Part shown: piece by piece, positions 1 to 7,230 of the stretch
Layout: each line of letters starts with the position of its first letter
Position numbering within the stretch: position 1 is the stretch's first letter
From: Polycyclovorans sp046565985
Lineage (GTDB): Bacteria; Pseudomonadota; Gammaproteobacteria; Nevskiales; Nevskiaceae
Length of the DNA stretch: 10,087 bases
Direction of reading: 5' to 3'
NCBI GenBank assembly: GCA_046565985.1
Contig: JBKHXN010000092.1
Location: 1 to 10,087, forward strand
The notes under the pieces: model-generated
The model's database searches: none
Seen by the model: the letters and a program-made list of their open reading frames with translations, nothing else
What the model was told of the DNA's origin: nothing
Position numbers and translations under genes: made by a program

Positions 1-31
1 GCGAGTGACGCAGGGCCGGTGACTTCGGAGA

Positions 32-1243
32 TCAGCGCTGGTCGCGCTTGGCGCCGGTGCGCAGGCGCAGGCCGTTGAGGCGGATGAAGCCCTCCGCATC
101 CTTCTGGTTGTAGGCGCCGCGGTCGTCCTCGAAGGTGGAGAGCGTGGCGTCAAACAGGGAATCGGGCGAGCGGCGGCCGGCGTTGTACACCGCGCCCTTG
201 TAGAGCTTGAGGCGCACCTCGCCGTTGACACGGGTCTGGGTATCGTCGATCAGGGCCTGCAGCATGCGCCGCTCCGGGCTCCACCAGTAGCCGTTGTAGA
301 TCAGGCTGGCGTAGCGCGGCATCAGCTCGTCCTTGAGGTGGGCCTGCTCGCGATCCAGCGTGAGCGATTCGATGGCGCGGTGCGCCTTGAGCAGGATGGT
401 GCCGCCCGGGGTCTCGTAGCAGCCGCGGCTCTTGATACCGACGTAGCGGTTCTCCACCAGGTCCAGACGGCCGATGCCGTGCTTGCCGCCCAGGCGGTTG
501 AGCGTGTCGAGCACCTCATAGGGCGTCATGCGCTGGCCGTTGATGGCCACCGCATCGCCGCGCTCGAATTCGAGGGTGACGATCTCGGCCTGATCGGGGG
601 CGTCCTCCGGGTTGGCGGTCAGGCGCCAGATGTCATCGGGCGGGCACCACCAGGGATCTTCCAGGCCGCCGCCCTCGTAGGAGATGTGCAGGGCGTTGGC
701 GTCCATCGAGTAGGGGCTGCCGCCACCCTTCTTCTTGGCGATGGGAATGTTGGCCTGTGCGGCATAGGCCAGCAGTTTCTCGCGGGAATTCAGGTCCCAC
801 TCGCGCCAGGGGGCGATGACCTTGACCTCCGGCCACAGCGCGTAGGCGCCCAGCTCAAAGCGCACCTGGTCATTGCCCTTGCCGGTGGCGCCGTGGCTGA
901 TGGCGTCGCAGCCGGTGGCACGGGCGATCTCCACCAGGCGCTTGGCGATCAGCGGCCGGGCGATGGAAGTGCCCAGCAGATACTCGCCCTCGTACAGCGC
1001 ATTGGCGCGGAACATGGGGAAGACGAAATCGCGGACGAACTCCTCGCGCAGGTCGTCGATGAAGATCTCCCTGACGCCAAACTGCTGGGCCTTGGGGCGG
1101 ACGAAATCGAGTTCCTCGCCCTGGCCGATGTCGGCGGTGAAGGTCACCACCTCGCACTGGTAGGTGTCCTGCAGCCACTTGAGAATGACGGAGGTATCCA
1201 GCCCGCCGGAGTAGGCCAGGGCAACTTTGCGCACGGAGTTCAT
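32..1243 (-). CDS. argG: Argininosuccinate synthase
   Basis: The enzyme joins citrulline and aspartate using ATP to give argininosuccinate, the penultimate step of arginine biosynthesis, in the cytoplasm. The 403-residue product opens with the N-type ATP pyrophosphatase P-loop AYSGGLDTS (residues 10-18). It also carries GATGKGNDQVRFE (118-130) and the downstream SPYSMDANALHISYEGG stretch typical of the family. Length matches the common ~400-residue subtype rather than the longer E. coli ArgG. The ATG at 1243 is chosen because the conserved N-terminus follows at once; an in-frame TTG at 1273 would add ten proline/cysteine-rich residues and falls inside the predicted -10 box. No Shine-Dalgarno-like purine run precedes the ATG, which is unusual here. 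The gene is divergent from rnt. Only 31 bases follow its stop in this window and I see no terminator in them. Identification is very secure. Confidence 0.98.
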   Translation of the reverse strand: MNSVRKVALAYSGGLDTSVILKWLQDTYQCEVVTFTADIGQGEELDFVRPKAQQFGVREIFIDDLREEFVRDFVFPMFRANALYEGEYLLGTSIARPLIAKRLVEIARATGCDAISHGATGKGNDQVRFELGAYALWPEVKVIAPWREWDLNSREKLLAYAAQANIPIAKKKGGGSPYSMDANALHISYEGGGLEDPWWCPPDDIWRLTANPEDAPDQAEIVTLEFERGDAVAINGQRMTPYEVLDTLNRLGGKHGIGRLDLVENRYVGIKSRGCYETPGGTILLKAHRAIESLTLDREQAHLKDELMPRYASLIYNGYWWSPERRMLQALIDDTQTRVNGEVRLKLYKGAVYNAGRRSPDSLFDATLSTFEDDRGAYNQKDAEGFIRLNGLRLRTGAKRDQR

Positions 1244-1272
1244 GGGGCACGGTCGGGGGCAAAAGGGGCGCA

Positions 1273-1278
1273 ATTATA
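1273..1278 (-). promoter_or_regulatory. -10 box of the argG promoter
   Basis: Read on the minus strand this is a perfect TATAAT, followed by a GC-rich discriminator (TGCGCCCC). It would place transcription start near 1266, leaving about 23 bases before the argG ATG. The hexamer 17 bases upstream (GGCCGG) does not resemble TTGACA, so the promoter may be weak or activator-dependent. The -10 match is seen directly; its use is inferred. Confidence 0.6.
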
Positions 1279-1306
1279 AGGGCCTGCCGGCCGATCCGGC
1301 CACGCA

Positions 1307-1348
1307 GGACCCGCTGTCCGTGCCGGTGGGCACGGACTTCCGCGGTCC
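1307..1348. promoter_or_regulatory. Long inverted repeat between argG and rnt
   Basis: The core is a perfect 9-bp stem, GTCCGTGCC (1316-1324) and GGCACGGAC (1329-1337), around the loop GGTG. Outer arms GGACCCGC (1307-1314) and GCGGTCC (1342-1348) extend it with a one-base bulge and short unpaired stretches. It lies between the two divergent -10 boxes, upstream of both predicted transcript starts, and overlaps the region where the rnt -35 should be. An operator or cruciform-type site therefore fits better than a terminator, since no gene ends here and no T-run follows. The binding factor is unknown. Confidence 0.5.
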
Positions 1349-1361
1349 GCTCCCCTAAACT
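1333..1361 (+). promoter_or_regulatory. Possible rnt operon promoter
   Basis: TAAACT at 1356-1361 (4 of 6 bases of TATAAT) is followed by a GC-rich discriminator ATGCGCCC. CGGACT at 1333-1338, 17 bases upstream, shares only GAC with TTGACA. The predicted start near 1368 gives a 22-base leader before the rnt ATG. The -35 overlaps the inverted repeat at 1307-1348. This is the best promoter candidate for the rnt to opgH run, but the match is weak. Confidence 0.35.
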
Positions 1362-1389
1362 ATGCGCCCTCCCAGCCAATGCCCGCGAG

Positions 1390-2052
1390 ATGGATTCCCC
1401 TGCACCCAAGCCCAAAATCGGCCAGCGTTTCCGCGGTTTCCTGCCCGTGGTGGTGGACGTGGAGACCGGCGGCTTCAACGCCGCCACCGACGCGCTGCTG
1501 GAAATTGCCGCGGTGATCCTGGGCATGGACGAGCACGGCAACCTGGTGCGCCGGCAGACAGTGTTCTCCCACATCACCCCTTTCCCCGGCGCCAACATCG
1601 AGAAGGCGGCGCTGGAGTTCAACGGCATCAAGGTGGACAACCCGCTGCGTCTGGCCCTGCCGGAAAAGGACGCCCTGGACCGGCTGTTCAAGCCGATCCG
1701 CCAGGCGGTGAGCGAGAACGGCTGCACGCGCGCGATCCTGGTGGGCCACAACGCGCACTTCGATCTGGGGTTCGTCAACGCCGCGGTGGCGCGCGCCGGG
1801 ATCAAGCGCTCGCCCTTCCACCCCTTCAGCGTGTTCGATACCGCCACGCTGGCCGGAGCCGCCCTGGGCCAGACCGTGCTGGCGCGCGCGCTGGTCGCGG
1901 CGGGGCTGGACTACGACCAGAACGAAGCCCACAGCGCGATCTACGACGCGGAAGCCACGGCCGACCTCTACTGCCTGCTGGTCAACCGGATGCGTCCGCT
2001 GTTTGAGTCCGCACGCAAACTGGAGCCGGAAGATGCGCCTGATCAAACATAG
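1390..2052 (+). CDS. rnt: Ribonuclease T
   Basis: A 3'-to-5' exoribonuclease of the DEDDh family that trims the 3' CCA end of tRNA and matures 5S, 23S and small stable RNAs, working as a cytoplasmic dimer. The 220-residue protein has all catalytic residues: D23 and E25 in VVVDVETGG, D125 in VGHNAHFD, and H181 and D186 in HSAIYDAE. These positions equal those of E. coli RNase T. The QRFRGF stretch just before Exo I also matches the family and supports the ATG at 1390. The ribosome site is weak (GCGAG directly upstream). The gene lies divergent from argG, and its last 20 bases overlap the next gene, implying translational coupling. Pseudomonas also keeps rnt near argG. Identification is very secure. 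Confidence 0.97.
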   Translation: MDSPAPKPKIGQRFRGFLPVVVDVETGGFNAATDALLEIAAVILGMDEHGNLVRRQTVFSHITPFPGANIEKAALEFNGIKVDNPLRLALPEKDALDRLFKPIRQAVSENGCTRAILVGHNAHFDLGFVNAAVARAGIKRSPFHPFSVFDTATLAGAALGQTVLARALVAAGLDYDQNEAHSAIYDAEATADLYCLLVNRMRPLFESARKLEPEDAPDQT

Positions 2053-3178
2053 TCTGCTGCTGCTTCTCATGCTGGTGGTGGCGCTGGGCGTCACGCTCAA
2101 GCTGCGCTACGGCGGCGGCGCGGATTTCCCTGACCGCGCGCCGGGCCCGCCGCGCCTGCCGGAAAGCGCGCTGGAGCTGGTGGCCGAACTGCCCACCCCG
2201 CCCGGCAACGTGGCGGTGAGCCGCAGCGGCCGGGTGTTCGTCACCCTGCACCCGGAGGCACGGCCGGCGCTCAAGGTGGTGGAGCTGGTCGACGGCCAGA
2301 TGCGCCCGTTCCCCAGCCAGGCCTTCCAGGACGGCCTGGGCGAGCCGCGCTTCTTCCGCGACGTGCTGTCGCTGCGGATCGACCGGCAGAACCGCCTGTG
2401 GACGCTCGACAACGGCCAGCACGGCCTGCACCGCGGACGCCTGCTGGCCTTCGATCTGGACAGTGGCGCGGTGGTGCACGAGTACCACTTCCCGCGCAGC
2501 GTGGCGGGGCTGGGTTCGCACCTGAACGATTTCCAGGTCTCCGCCGACGGCCAGTTCATCTACATCGCAGAGGCGAGTTTCTTTGCCCAGACCCCGGCGC
2601 TGGTGGTCTATGACGTGGCGCAGGGCCAGGCACGCCGGGTACTGGAGGGGCACCCCTCGGTGGTGGCGGAGGCCTACACCCCGGTGGTGCAGGGCCGGCG
2701 CATGGAGGTCCTGGGTCTGGTCAGCATCCGCCCGGGGGTGGATTCCATTGCCCTCTCGCGGGACGGTGAGTGGCTGTACTTCGCGCCGGTGACCAACCTG
2801 CACCTGTACCGCATCGCCACCCGTCACCTGCGCGATGCGCGGCTGGGGGCCGCGGAACTGGCGGGGCGCGTCGAGGTCCATGCGCCCAAGACCATGTCCG
2901 ACGGCATCACCACCGACGCCGCCGGGAACGTGTATCTGTCCGATCTGGAACATTCCCGCATCGTGGTCCTGCGCCCGGACAAGACCCTGGAAACCCTGGT
3001 CCAGAGCCCGCAGCTGCGCTGGCCCGACGGCTTCAGCTTCGGCCCGGAAGGCAGTCTCTACGTCAGCTGCTCGGCCCTGCACCAGGTCCTGGGACGCCTG
3101 CCGTCCCAGATCGCGCGGGCCGCGCCTTATCCGCTCTACCGTATCCGTACCGGCGCCCAGGCGGAGCCGGGCCACTGA
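2033..3178 (+). CDS. Major royal jelly/yellow family protein, membrane-anchored or exported
   Basis: A 381-residue protein of the MRJP/yellow family (Pfam MRJP type; bacterial members are often labelled L-dopachrome tautomerase-related). Residues 6-22 form a leucine-rich hydrophobic segment after positive residues, so it is a signal anchor or signal peptide and the rest should be periplasmic. Beta-propeller motifs follow in order: PPGNVAV (56-62), LWTLDNG (122-128), HLNDFQVS (163-170), VDSIALS (236-242), SDGITTDAAGNVY (289-301) and WPDGFSFGPEGSLYV (330-344). The start is ATG 2033, with GGAG at 2022-2025. An upstream in-frame TTG at 2003 has no such site and would spoil the signal sequence. 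The gene overlaps the end of rnt and sits 17 bases before opgG. No enzymatic activity is firmly known for bacterial members; insect relatives bind small amines. A role linked to periplasmic glucans is only inferred from position. A lactonase-type propeller is the main alternative. Confidence 0.88.
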   Translation: MRLIKHSLLLLLMLVVALGVTLKLRYGGGADFPDRAPGPPRLPESALELVAELPTPPGNVAVSRSGRVFVTLHPEARPALKVVELVDGQMRPFPSQAFQDGLGEPRFFRDVLSLRIDRQNRLWTLDNGQHGLHRGRLLAFDLDSGAVVHEYHFPRSVAGLGSHLNDFQVSADGQFIYIAEASFFAQTPALVVYDVAQGQARRVLEGHPSVVAEAYTPVVQGRRMEVLGLVSIRPGVDSIALSRDGEWLYFAPVTNLHLYRIATRHLRDARLGAAELAGRVEVHAPKTMSDGITTDAAGNVYLSDLEHSRIVVLRPDKTLETLVQSPQLRWPDGFSFGPEGSLYVSCSALHQVLGRLPSQIARAAPYPLYRIRTGAQAEPGH

Positions 3179-3195
3179 AGTCCCCTAGAGAATCT

Positions 3196-4704
3196 ATGCG
3201 TCCTGCGTTTCGATCTGCTGTCCTGCTGCTCTGTCTGCTCGCGCCCGGTGCCTGGGCGATGGATTTTGAAAGCCTGGCCGACCGGGCGCATGACCTGGCC
3301 CGCAGCCCCTACAAAAAGGCGGCGGTGACCTTGCCCAAGGAGCTCCAGGGCCTGTCCTACGACCAGTACCGCGACATCCGCTTCCGCCCGGAGAAGTCGC
3401 TGTGGCGCAACAGCGCGCTGCCCTTCGAGGTGCAGTTGTTCCATCCGGGGCTGTACTACGACCAGGCGGTGAAGATCCACCTGATCACCGCCGAGGGCGT
3501 GGAAGAACTCAAGTTCGATCCGGCGTACTTCGACTACGGCCGGAACCCGATCGACCCCGCCAAGCTCAAGGGCCTGGGCTTTGCCGGCCTGCGGGTGCAC
3601 TACCCGCTCAACCAGGCGCGCTACAAGGACGAGCTGGTCGTCTTCCAGGGCGCGAGTTACTTCCGCGCACTGGGCAAGCAGCAGCGCTACGGCCTCTCGG
3701 CGCGCGGTCTGGCAGTGGATACCGGACTGATCTCCGGCGAGGAATTCCCCACGTTCACCGAATTCTGGATCGAATGGCCGCGCGCCCAGGATCACGCGCT
3801 GACCCTCTACGCCCTGCTCGACTCGCGCCGCGTCACCGGCGCCTATCGCTTCCGCATCGAGCCCGGCACCAGCACGGTGATGGACGTGAAGAGCCGGATC
3901 TTCCTGCGCGCCGAGGTGGGCAAGCTCGGCATCGCCCCGCTGACCAGCATGTTCCTGTTTGGCGAGAACCAGCCCGCACGGGGCGAGGACTACCGCCCGG
4001 AAGTGCACGATTCCGACGGGCTGCTGATCCAGACCGACCACGAGTGGCTGTGGCGTCCGCTGGTGAACCCGCGCCGGCTGCTGATCACCAGCTTCGCGGC
4101 GGTGAACCCGCGTGGCTATGGCCTGCTCCAGCGCGACCGCCGCTTTGCCAACTACGAGGATCTGGAAGCCCGCTACGATCTGCGCCCCAGCGCCTGGATC
4201 ACCCCGCGCGGCGACTGGGGCTCGGGACGGGTGGAGCTGACCCTGATCCCCACTCCGGACGAGACCAACGACAACGTCGTGGCCTACTGGGTGCCGGACG
4301 TGCCACCCCCGCCGGGCGAGCCGCTGGACCTGGAGTACCGCCTGAGCTGGCAGATGCGCGAGCGCGTGCAGCCGCCGCTCGCCACCGTGGCGCAGACCCG
4401 GCGCGGCCACGGTTATGTGCGCGAGCAGGACGACAGCCTGCACTTCATGATCGACTTCGAAGGCGGCGCGCTGCCCAGGCTGCCGGCCGACGCCGAGGTG
4501 GTCTCCGGCGTCTGGATGGACGCCAACGGCGAGCTGATCGAGCGCCAGACCTACCGCAACGAGGCCACCGGCGGCTGGCGGCTGGCGCTGCGCTTCCGGC
4601 GCAAGGACCCCAACCTGCCGGTGGAACTGCGCGCCTTCCTGCGCCGCGATCAGGAGACGCTGTCGGAAACCTGGAGCTACATCCTGCCGGCAGACACGCG
4701 CTGA
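3196..4704 (+). CDS. opgG: Periplasmic glucan biosynthesis protein G
   Basis: OpgG (MdoG) works in the periplasm on the nascent beta-1,2-glucan backbone of osmoregulated periplasmic glucans. The family (GH186) includes members with endo-beta-1,2-glucanase-like activity. The 502-residue product, close to the 511 of E. coli, has a Sec signal peptide at 1-21 with a likely cut after AWA. Family blocks are intact: GLSYDQYRDIRFRPEKSLW (52-70), GASYFRALGKQQRYGLSARG (152-171), EFWIEWP (189-195), HDSDGL (271-276), YDLRPSAWITPRGDWG (327-342) and DETNDNVVAYW (355-365). ATG 3196 follows a modest AGAGAA and starts the signal peptide directly. It lies 17 bases after the royal-jelly-family gene and 14 bases before opgH, so one operon is likely. 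The paralogue OpgD is an alternative, but the OpgH partner directly downstream favours OpgG. Confidence 0.96.
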   Translation: MRPAFRSAVLLLCLLAPGAWAMDFESLADRAHDLARSPYKKAAVTLPKELQGLSYDQYRDIRFRPEKSLWRNSALPFEVQLFHPGLYYDQAVKIHLITAEGVEELKFDPAYFDYGRNPIDPAKLKGLGFAGLRVHYPLNQARYKDELVVFQGASYFRALGKQQRYGLSARGLAVDTGLISGEEFPTFTEFWIEWPRAQDHALTLYALLDSRRVTGAYRFRIEPGTSTVMDVKSRIFLRAEVGKLGIAPLTSMFLFGENQPARGEDYRPEVHDSDGLLIQTDHEWLWRPLVNPRRLLITSFAAVNPRGYGLLQRDRRFANYEDLEARYDLRPSAWITPRGDWGSGRVELTLIPTPDETNDNVVAYWVPDVPPPPGEPLDLEYRLSWQMRERVQPPLATVAQTRRGHGYVREQDDSLHFMIDFEGGALPRLPADAEVVSGVWMDANGELIERQTYRNEATGGWRLALRFRRKDPNLPVELRAFLRRDQETLSETWSYILPADTR

Positions 4705-4718
4705 CCGCGGGCGTGACC

Positions 4719-7154
4719 ATGTCGCGAGCCTTTGCCCTGCACGCCTACCTGGACCGCCTGGGCTACAGCGGGGCCGAGCGCGCGGCGCTGCTGGACCGTC
4801 TCGGCGGGCTGGCCGATACACCCGAGGCCGAGGCCGCCCTGCACGCCGCCCTGGGCGGCGACACTCCGGGCGAAGTCCCGGCGCAGACCTCGGTGCCCGC
4901 GCGCCTGCAACGCCTGCTGGGCAGCGGCGTGACGCTGGAGCAGGTCACCGAACACGATCTGCAGGGCCGGCTGCGGCTGCGCACCACCCCGTCCATGCAG
5001 CGCGCGCATATGACGCCACGGCCCTGGGAACACAATCCGTTCAGGCGTCTGGGGCGCTGGCTGAGGGCACGCATCCTGGGGCGCCGCGGGCTGGCGGCCG
5101 AAGCGCCCCCGGTGCCAGCGCCGGCGCCAGACCACGGGAGTCAATGGCGCGTGCCCGGACGCAACCGCCGCCTGCTGCTCAGCGCCCTGATCCTGATCCA
5201 GACCTATCTCGCCAGCTACCTGATGACCGCGGTCCTGCCCTATGGCGGCAGCCACGGGCTGGAGATCGCCATCCTGGTGCTCTACGCCGTGCTGTTTGCC
5301 TGGATCAGCGCCGGCTTCTGGACCGCGCTCATGGGCTTCTGGACCCTGCTGCGCGGGCGTGACCGCTACGCCATCTCGGCGCAGCTCAAGGGTGATCCGC
5401 CGCTGCCGGCCGAGGGGCGTACCGCGCTGCTGATGCCCATCTGCAACGAGAACGTGGCCCGGGTGTTCGCCGGGCTGCGCGCCACCTGGCGCTCGGTGCA
5501 GCGCCAGGGGGTGGCGGGGCATTTTGACGTCTACATCCTCAGCGACAGCTCGGAAGCCGACACCCGCGTCGCCGAGCTCGAGGCCTGGCTGCGGCTGTGC
5601 CGTGAAGTCAACGGATTTGGCCATATCCACTACCGGCGCCGCGGGCACCGCATCAAGCGCAAGAGCGGCAACATCGCCGACTGGTGCCGGCGCTGGGGGC
5701 GGCTGTACCGCTACTTCGTGGTGCTGGACGCCGACAGCGTGATGAGCGGCGCCTGCCTCAAGCGCCTGGTGCAGCTCATGGAAGCCCACCCCGGCGCCGG
5801 CATCATCCAGACCGCGCCGGTGGCGGCCGGGCGCGAGACGCTCTACGCGCGCATGCAGCAGTTCGCCACCCGCCTGTACGGGCCGCTGTTCACCGCCGGC
5901 CTGCACTACTGGCAGCTTGGGGAGAGCCATTACTGGGGGCACAACGCCATCCTGCGGGTGGCGCCCTTCATGCAGCACTGTGCGCTCGGCCGCCTGCCCG
6001 GCCGCGGCGCGCTGGCGGGCGAGATCCTGTCGCACGACTTCGTGGAGGCGGCACTGATGCGCCGCGCCGGCTGGGCGGTATGGATCGCCTACGACCTGCC
6101 CGGCTCCTTCGAGGAAATGCCGCCCAGCCTGCTCGACGAACTCAAGCGCGACCGGCGCTGGTGCCAGGGCAACCTGCAGAACTTCCGCCTGTTCATGACC
6201 CGCGGCCTGCATCCGGCGCACCGCGCGGTGTTCATGACCGGGGTCATGGCCTATCTCTCCGCGCCGCTGTGGTTTGCCTTTCTGGCACTGTCCACCGCGC
6301 TGCTGGCGGTGCATACGCTGGCCGAGCCGGTGTACTTCACCGAGCCCTTCCAGCTCTTCCCCAACTGGCCGCAATGGCACCCGGAATGGGCGCTGCGGCT
6401 GTTCGGCGGCACGCTGGGCCTGCTGTTCCTGCCCAAGCTGCTGGCGCTGGCGCTGCAGGTCCGGCAGGGGGCGCGGCTCTATGGCGGCCCGCTGCGCCTG
6501 CTGCTGTCGATGCTGGGCGAGGTGCTGTTCTCCGCCCTGCTGGCGCCGATCCGCATGCTGTTCCACACCCGCTTCGTGCTCACCGCGCTGGCGGGCTTTG
6601 CCATCCAGTGGAAATCGCCGCCGCGCGAGGACGCCAGCACGCCCTGGCGCGAGGCGCTGCGCCACCACGGCCTGGGCAGCCTGCTGGGCCTGGGCTGGGC
6701 GGGGCTGGTGTACTGGCTCAATCCGGCCTTCCTGTGGTGGCTGCTGCCGGTGGCGGGCAGCCTGGTGATCGCGGTGCCGCTGTCGGTGTGGAGCTCCCGC
6801 ACCCGGCCCGGCCGCTGGTGCCGCGCGCAGCGGCTGTTCCTGATCCCCGAGGAATCGCACCCGCCGCGCGAGCTGCGCTGGCTGGCCGCGGCCCTGCGCC
6901 GCGCACCCGATGGCGCCGACGGCTTTCGCCGCGCCGTGGCCGATCCGCTGGTCAACGCGCTGGTCTGCGCCGCCGGGGCCCGCCGCCTGCGGCCCGCCGC
7001 AGCGGCCCGGCAGATGCGCCAGGAGCTGCTGGAGACCGCCCTGTCGCGGCCCCTCACGCAACTCGACGATACGCAGAAGAACCGCCTGCTCGGCGATCCG
7101 GTGATGATGTCGCAACTGCACAGCGCCCACTGGCAGGGGCTCACCGCGTCATGA
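4719..7154 (+). CDS. opgH: Glucans biosynthesis glucosyltransferase H
   Basis: OpgH (MdoH) is the inner-membrane, processive family 2 glucosyltransferase that polymerises glucose from UDP-glucose into the linear beta-1,2 backbone and passes it to OpgG. The 811-residue protein has a cytosolic N-terminal region of about 145 residues, two membrane segments (roughly 149-170 and 180-205), the GT2 core, then several membrane segments from about residue 500. Core motifs are LMPICNEN (238-245), LDADS (336-340; D337, D339), HDFVEAALMRRAGW (from 439) and RDRRWCQGN (477-485). These are nearly identical to E. coli OpgH. The N-terminal region is not similar beyond the PWxxNPxxR stretch; in E. coli this part also binds FtsZ. 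ATG 4719 is taken as the start; GTG 4713 is possible. The Shine-Dalgarno is weak, consistent with coupling to opgG. The last codons overlap the repeat array that precedes olsB. It is a little shorter than the 847-residue E. coli protein. Confidence 0.97.
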   Translation: MSRAFALHAYLDRLGYSGAERAALLDRLGGLADTPEAEAALHAALGGDTPGEVPAQTSVPARLQRLLGSGVTLEQVTEHDLQGRLRLRTTPSMQRAHMTPRPWEHNPFRRLGRWLRARILGRRGLAAEAPPVPAPAPDHGSQWRVPGRNRRLLLSALILIQTYLASYLMTAVLPYGGSHGLEIAILVLYAVLFAWISAGFWTALMGFWTLLRGRDRYAISAQLKGDPPLPAEGRTALLMPICNENVARVFAGLRATWRSVQRQGVAGHFDVYILSDSSEADTRVAELEAWLRLCREVNGFGHIHYRRRGHRIKRKSGNIADWCRRWGRLYRYFVVLDADSVMSGACLKRLVQLMEAHPGAGIIQTAPVAAGRETLYARMQQFATRLYGPLFTAGLHYWQLGESHYWGHNAILRVAPFMQHCALGRLPGRGALAGEILSHDFVEAALMRRAGWAVWIAYDLPGSFEEMPPSLLDELKRDRRWCQGNLQNFRLFMTRGLHPAHRAVFMTGVMAYLSAPLWFAFLALSTALLAVHTLAEPVYFTEPFQLFPNWPQWHPEWALRLFGGTLGLLFLPKLLALALQVRQGARLYGGPLRLLLSMLGEVLFSALLAPIRMLFHTRFVLTALAGFAIQWKSPPREDASTPWREALRHHGLGSLLGLGWAGLVYWLNPAFLWWLLPVAGSLVIAVPLSVWSSRTRPGRWCRAQRLFLIPEESHPPRELRWLAAALRRAPDGADGFRRAVADPLVNALVCAAGARRLRPAAAARQMRQELLETALSRPLTQLDDTQKNRLLGDPVMMSQLHSAHWQGLTAS

Positions 7155-7196
7155 AAACGTCATTCCGGCGTCATCTGAATGGCATGCCGGCTTCAT
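7146..7196 (+). promoter_or_regulatory. Five-repeat Pho box-like array upstream of olsB
   Basis: Five 7-base direct repeats occur every 11 bases: GCGTCAT (7146), ACGTCAT (7157), GCGTCAT (7168), ATGGCAT (7179) and GCTTCAT (7190), with 4-base spacers GAAA, TCCG, CTGA and GCCG. This is the architecture of PhoB sites (CTGTCAT, 4 bases, CTGTCAT); the repeats match that half-site at 5, 5, 5, 5 and 4 of 7 positions. Ornithine lipid genes are phosphate-starvation induced in several bacteria, which supports the reading. The first repeat lies wholly inside the end of opgH. Another OmpR-family regulator with 11-base phasing is the alternative. Confidence 0.65.
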
Positions 7197-7201
7197 AGAG
7201 T
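7196..7201 (+). promoter_or_regulatory. -10-like box of the olsB promoter
   Basis: TAGAGT matches TATAAT at 4 of 6 positions. It begins exactly 10 bases after the repeat pair 7168-7185, the same spacing as in the E. coli phoA promoter, where the Pho box replaces the -35 element. It would give a transcript start near 7208. Box and spacing are seen directly; use is inferred. Confidence 0.45.
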
Positions 7202-7203
7202 GC

Positions 7204-7228
7204 CGGCCATTCCACAGCGGAGTGGCCG
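7204..7228 (+). promoter_or_regulatory. Hairpin masking the olsB ribosome-binding site
   Basis: CGGCCATTCC (7204-7213) pairs with GGAGTGGCCG (7219-7228) around the loop ACAGC, giving 10 consecutive pairs with one G-U. The GGAG at 7219-7222, the Shine-Dalgarno for ATG 7231, is entirely inside the stem. A transcript starting near 7208 would lack the first four bases of the left arm, weakening the stem to about six pairs. A read-through transcript from opgH would carry the full hairpin. Pairing is seen directly; the effect on translation is inferred. Confidence 0.5.
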
Positions 7229-7230
7229 TG

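Noticed and set aside
1..31. Terminator or gene start downstream of argG
   Set aside because: The stretch is too short and shows no stem, T-run or start codon with a recognisable product.
2003..2032. TTG start adding ten residues to the royal-jelly-family protein
   Set aside because: No ribosome site precedes it and it would displace the signal segment; ATG 2033 has GGAG at proper spacing.
4677..7130. Very long antisense open frame (about 817 codons) opposite opgH, and similar ones at 3136-4821 and 7858-9822
   Set aside because: High G+C removes stop codons from other frames. The translations are Q/R/A/G-rich without domains, while the plus-strand products match known families throughout.
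3402..7154. A single 1250-codon open frame that would include opgH
   Set aside because: The first ~439 codons run out of frame through opgG and have no family resemblance; the OpgH homology and ATG begin at 4719.
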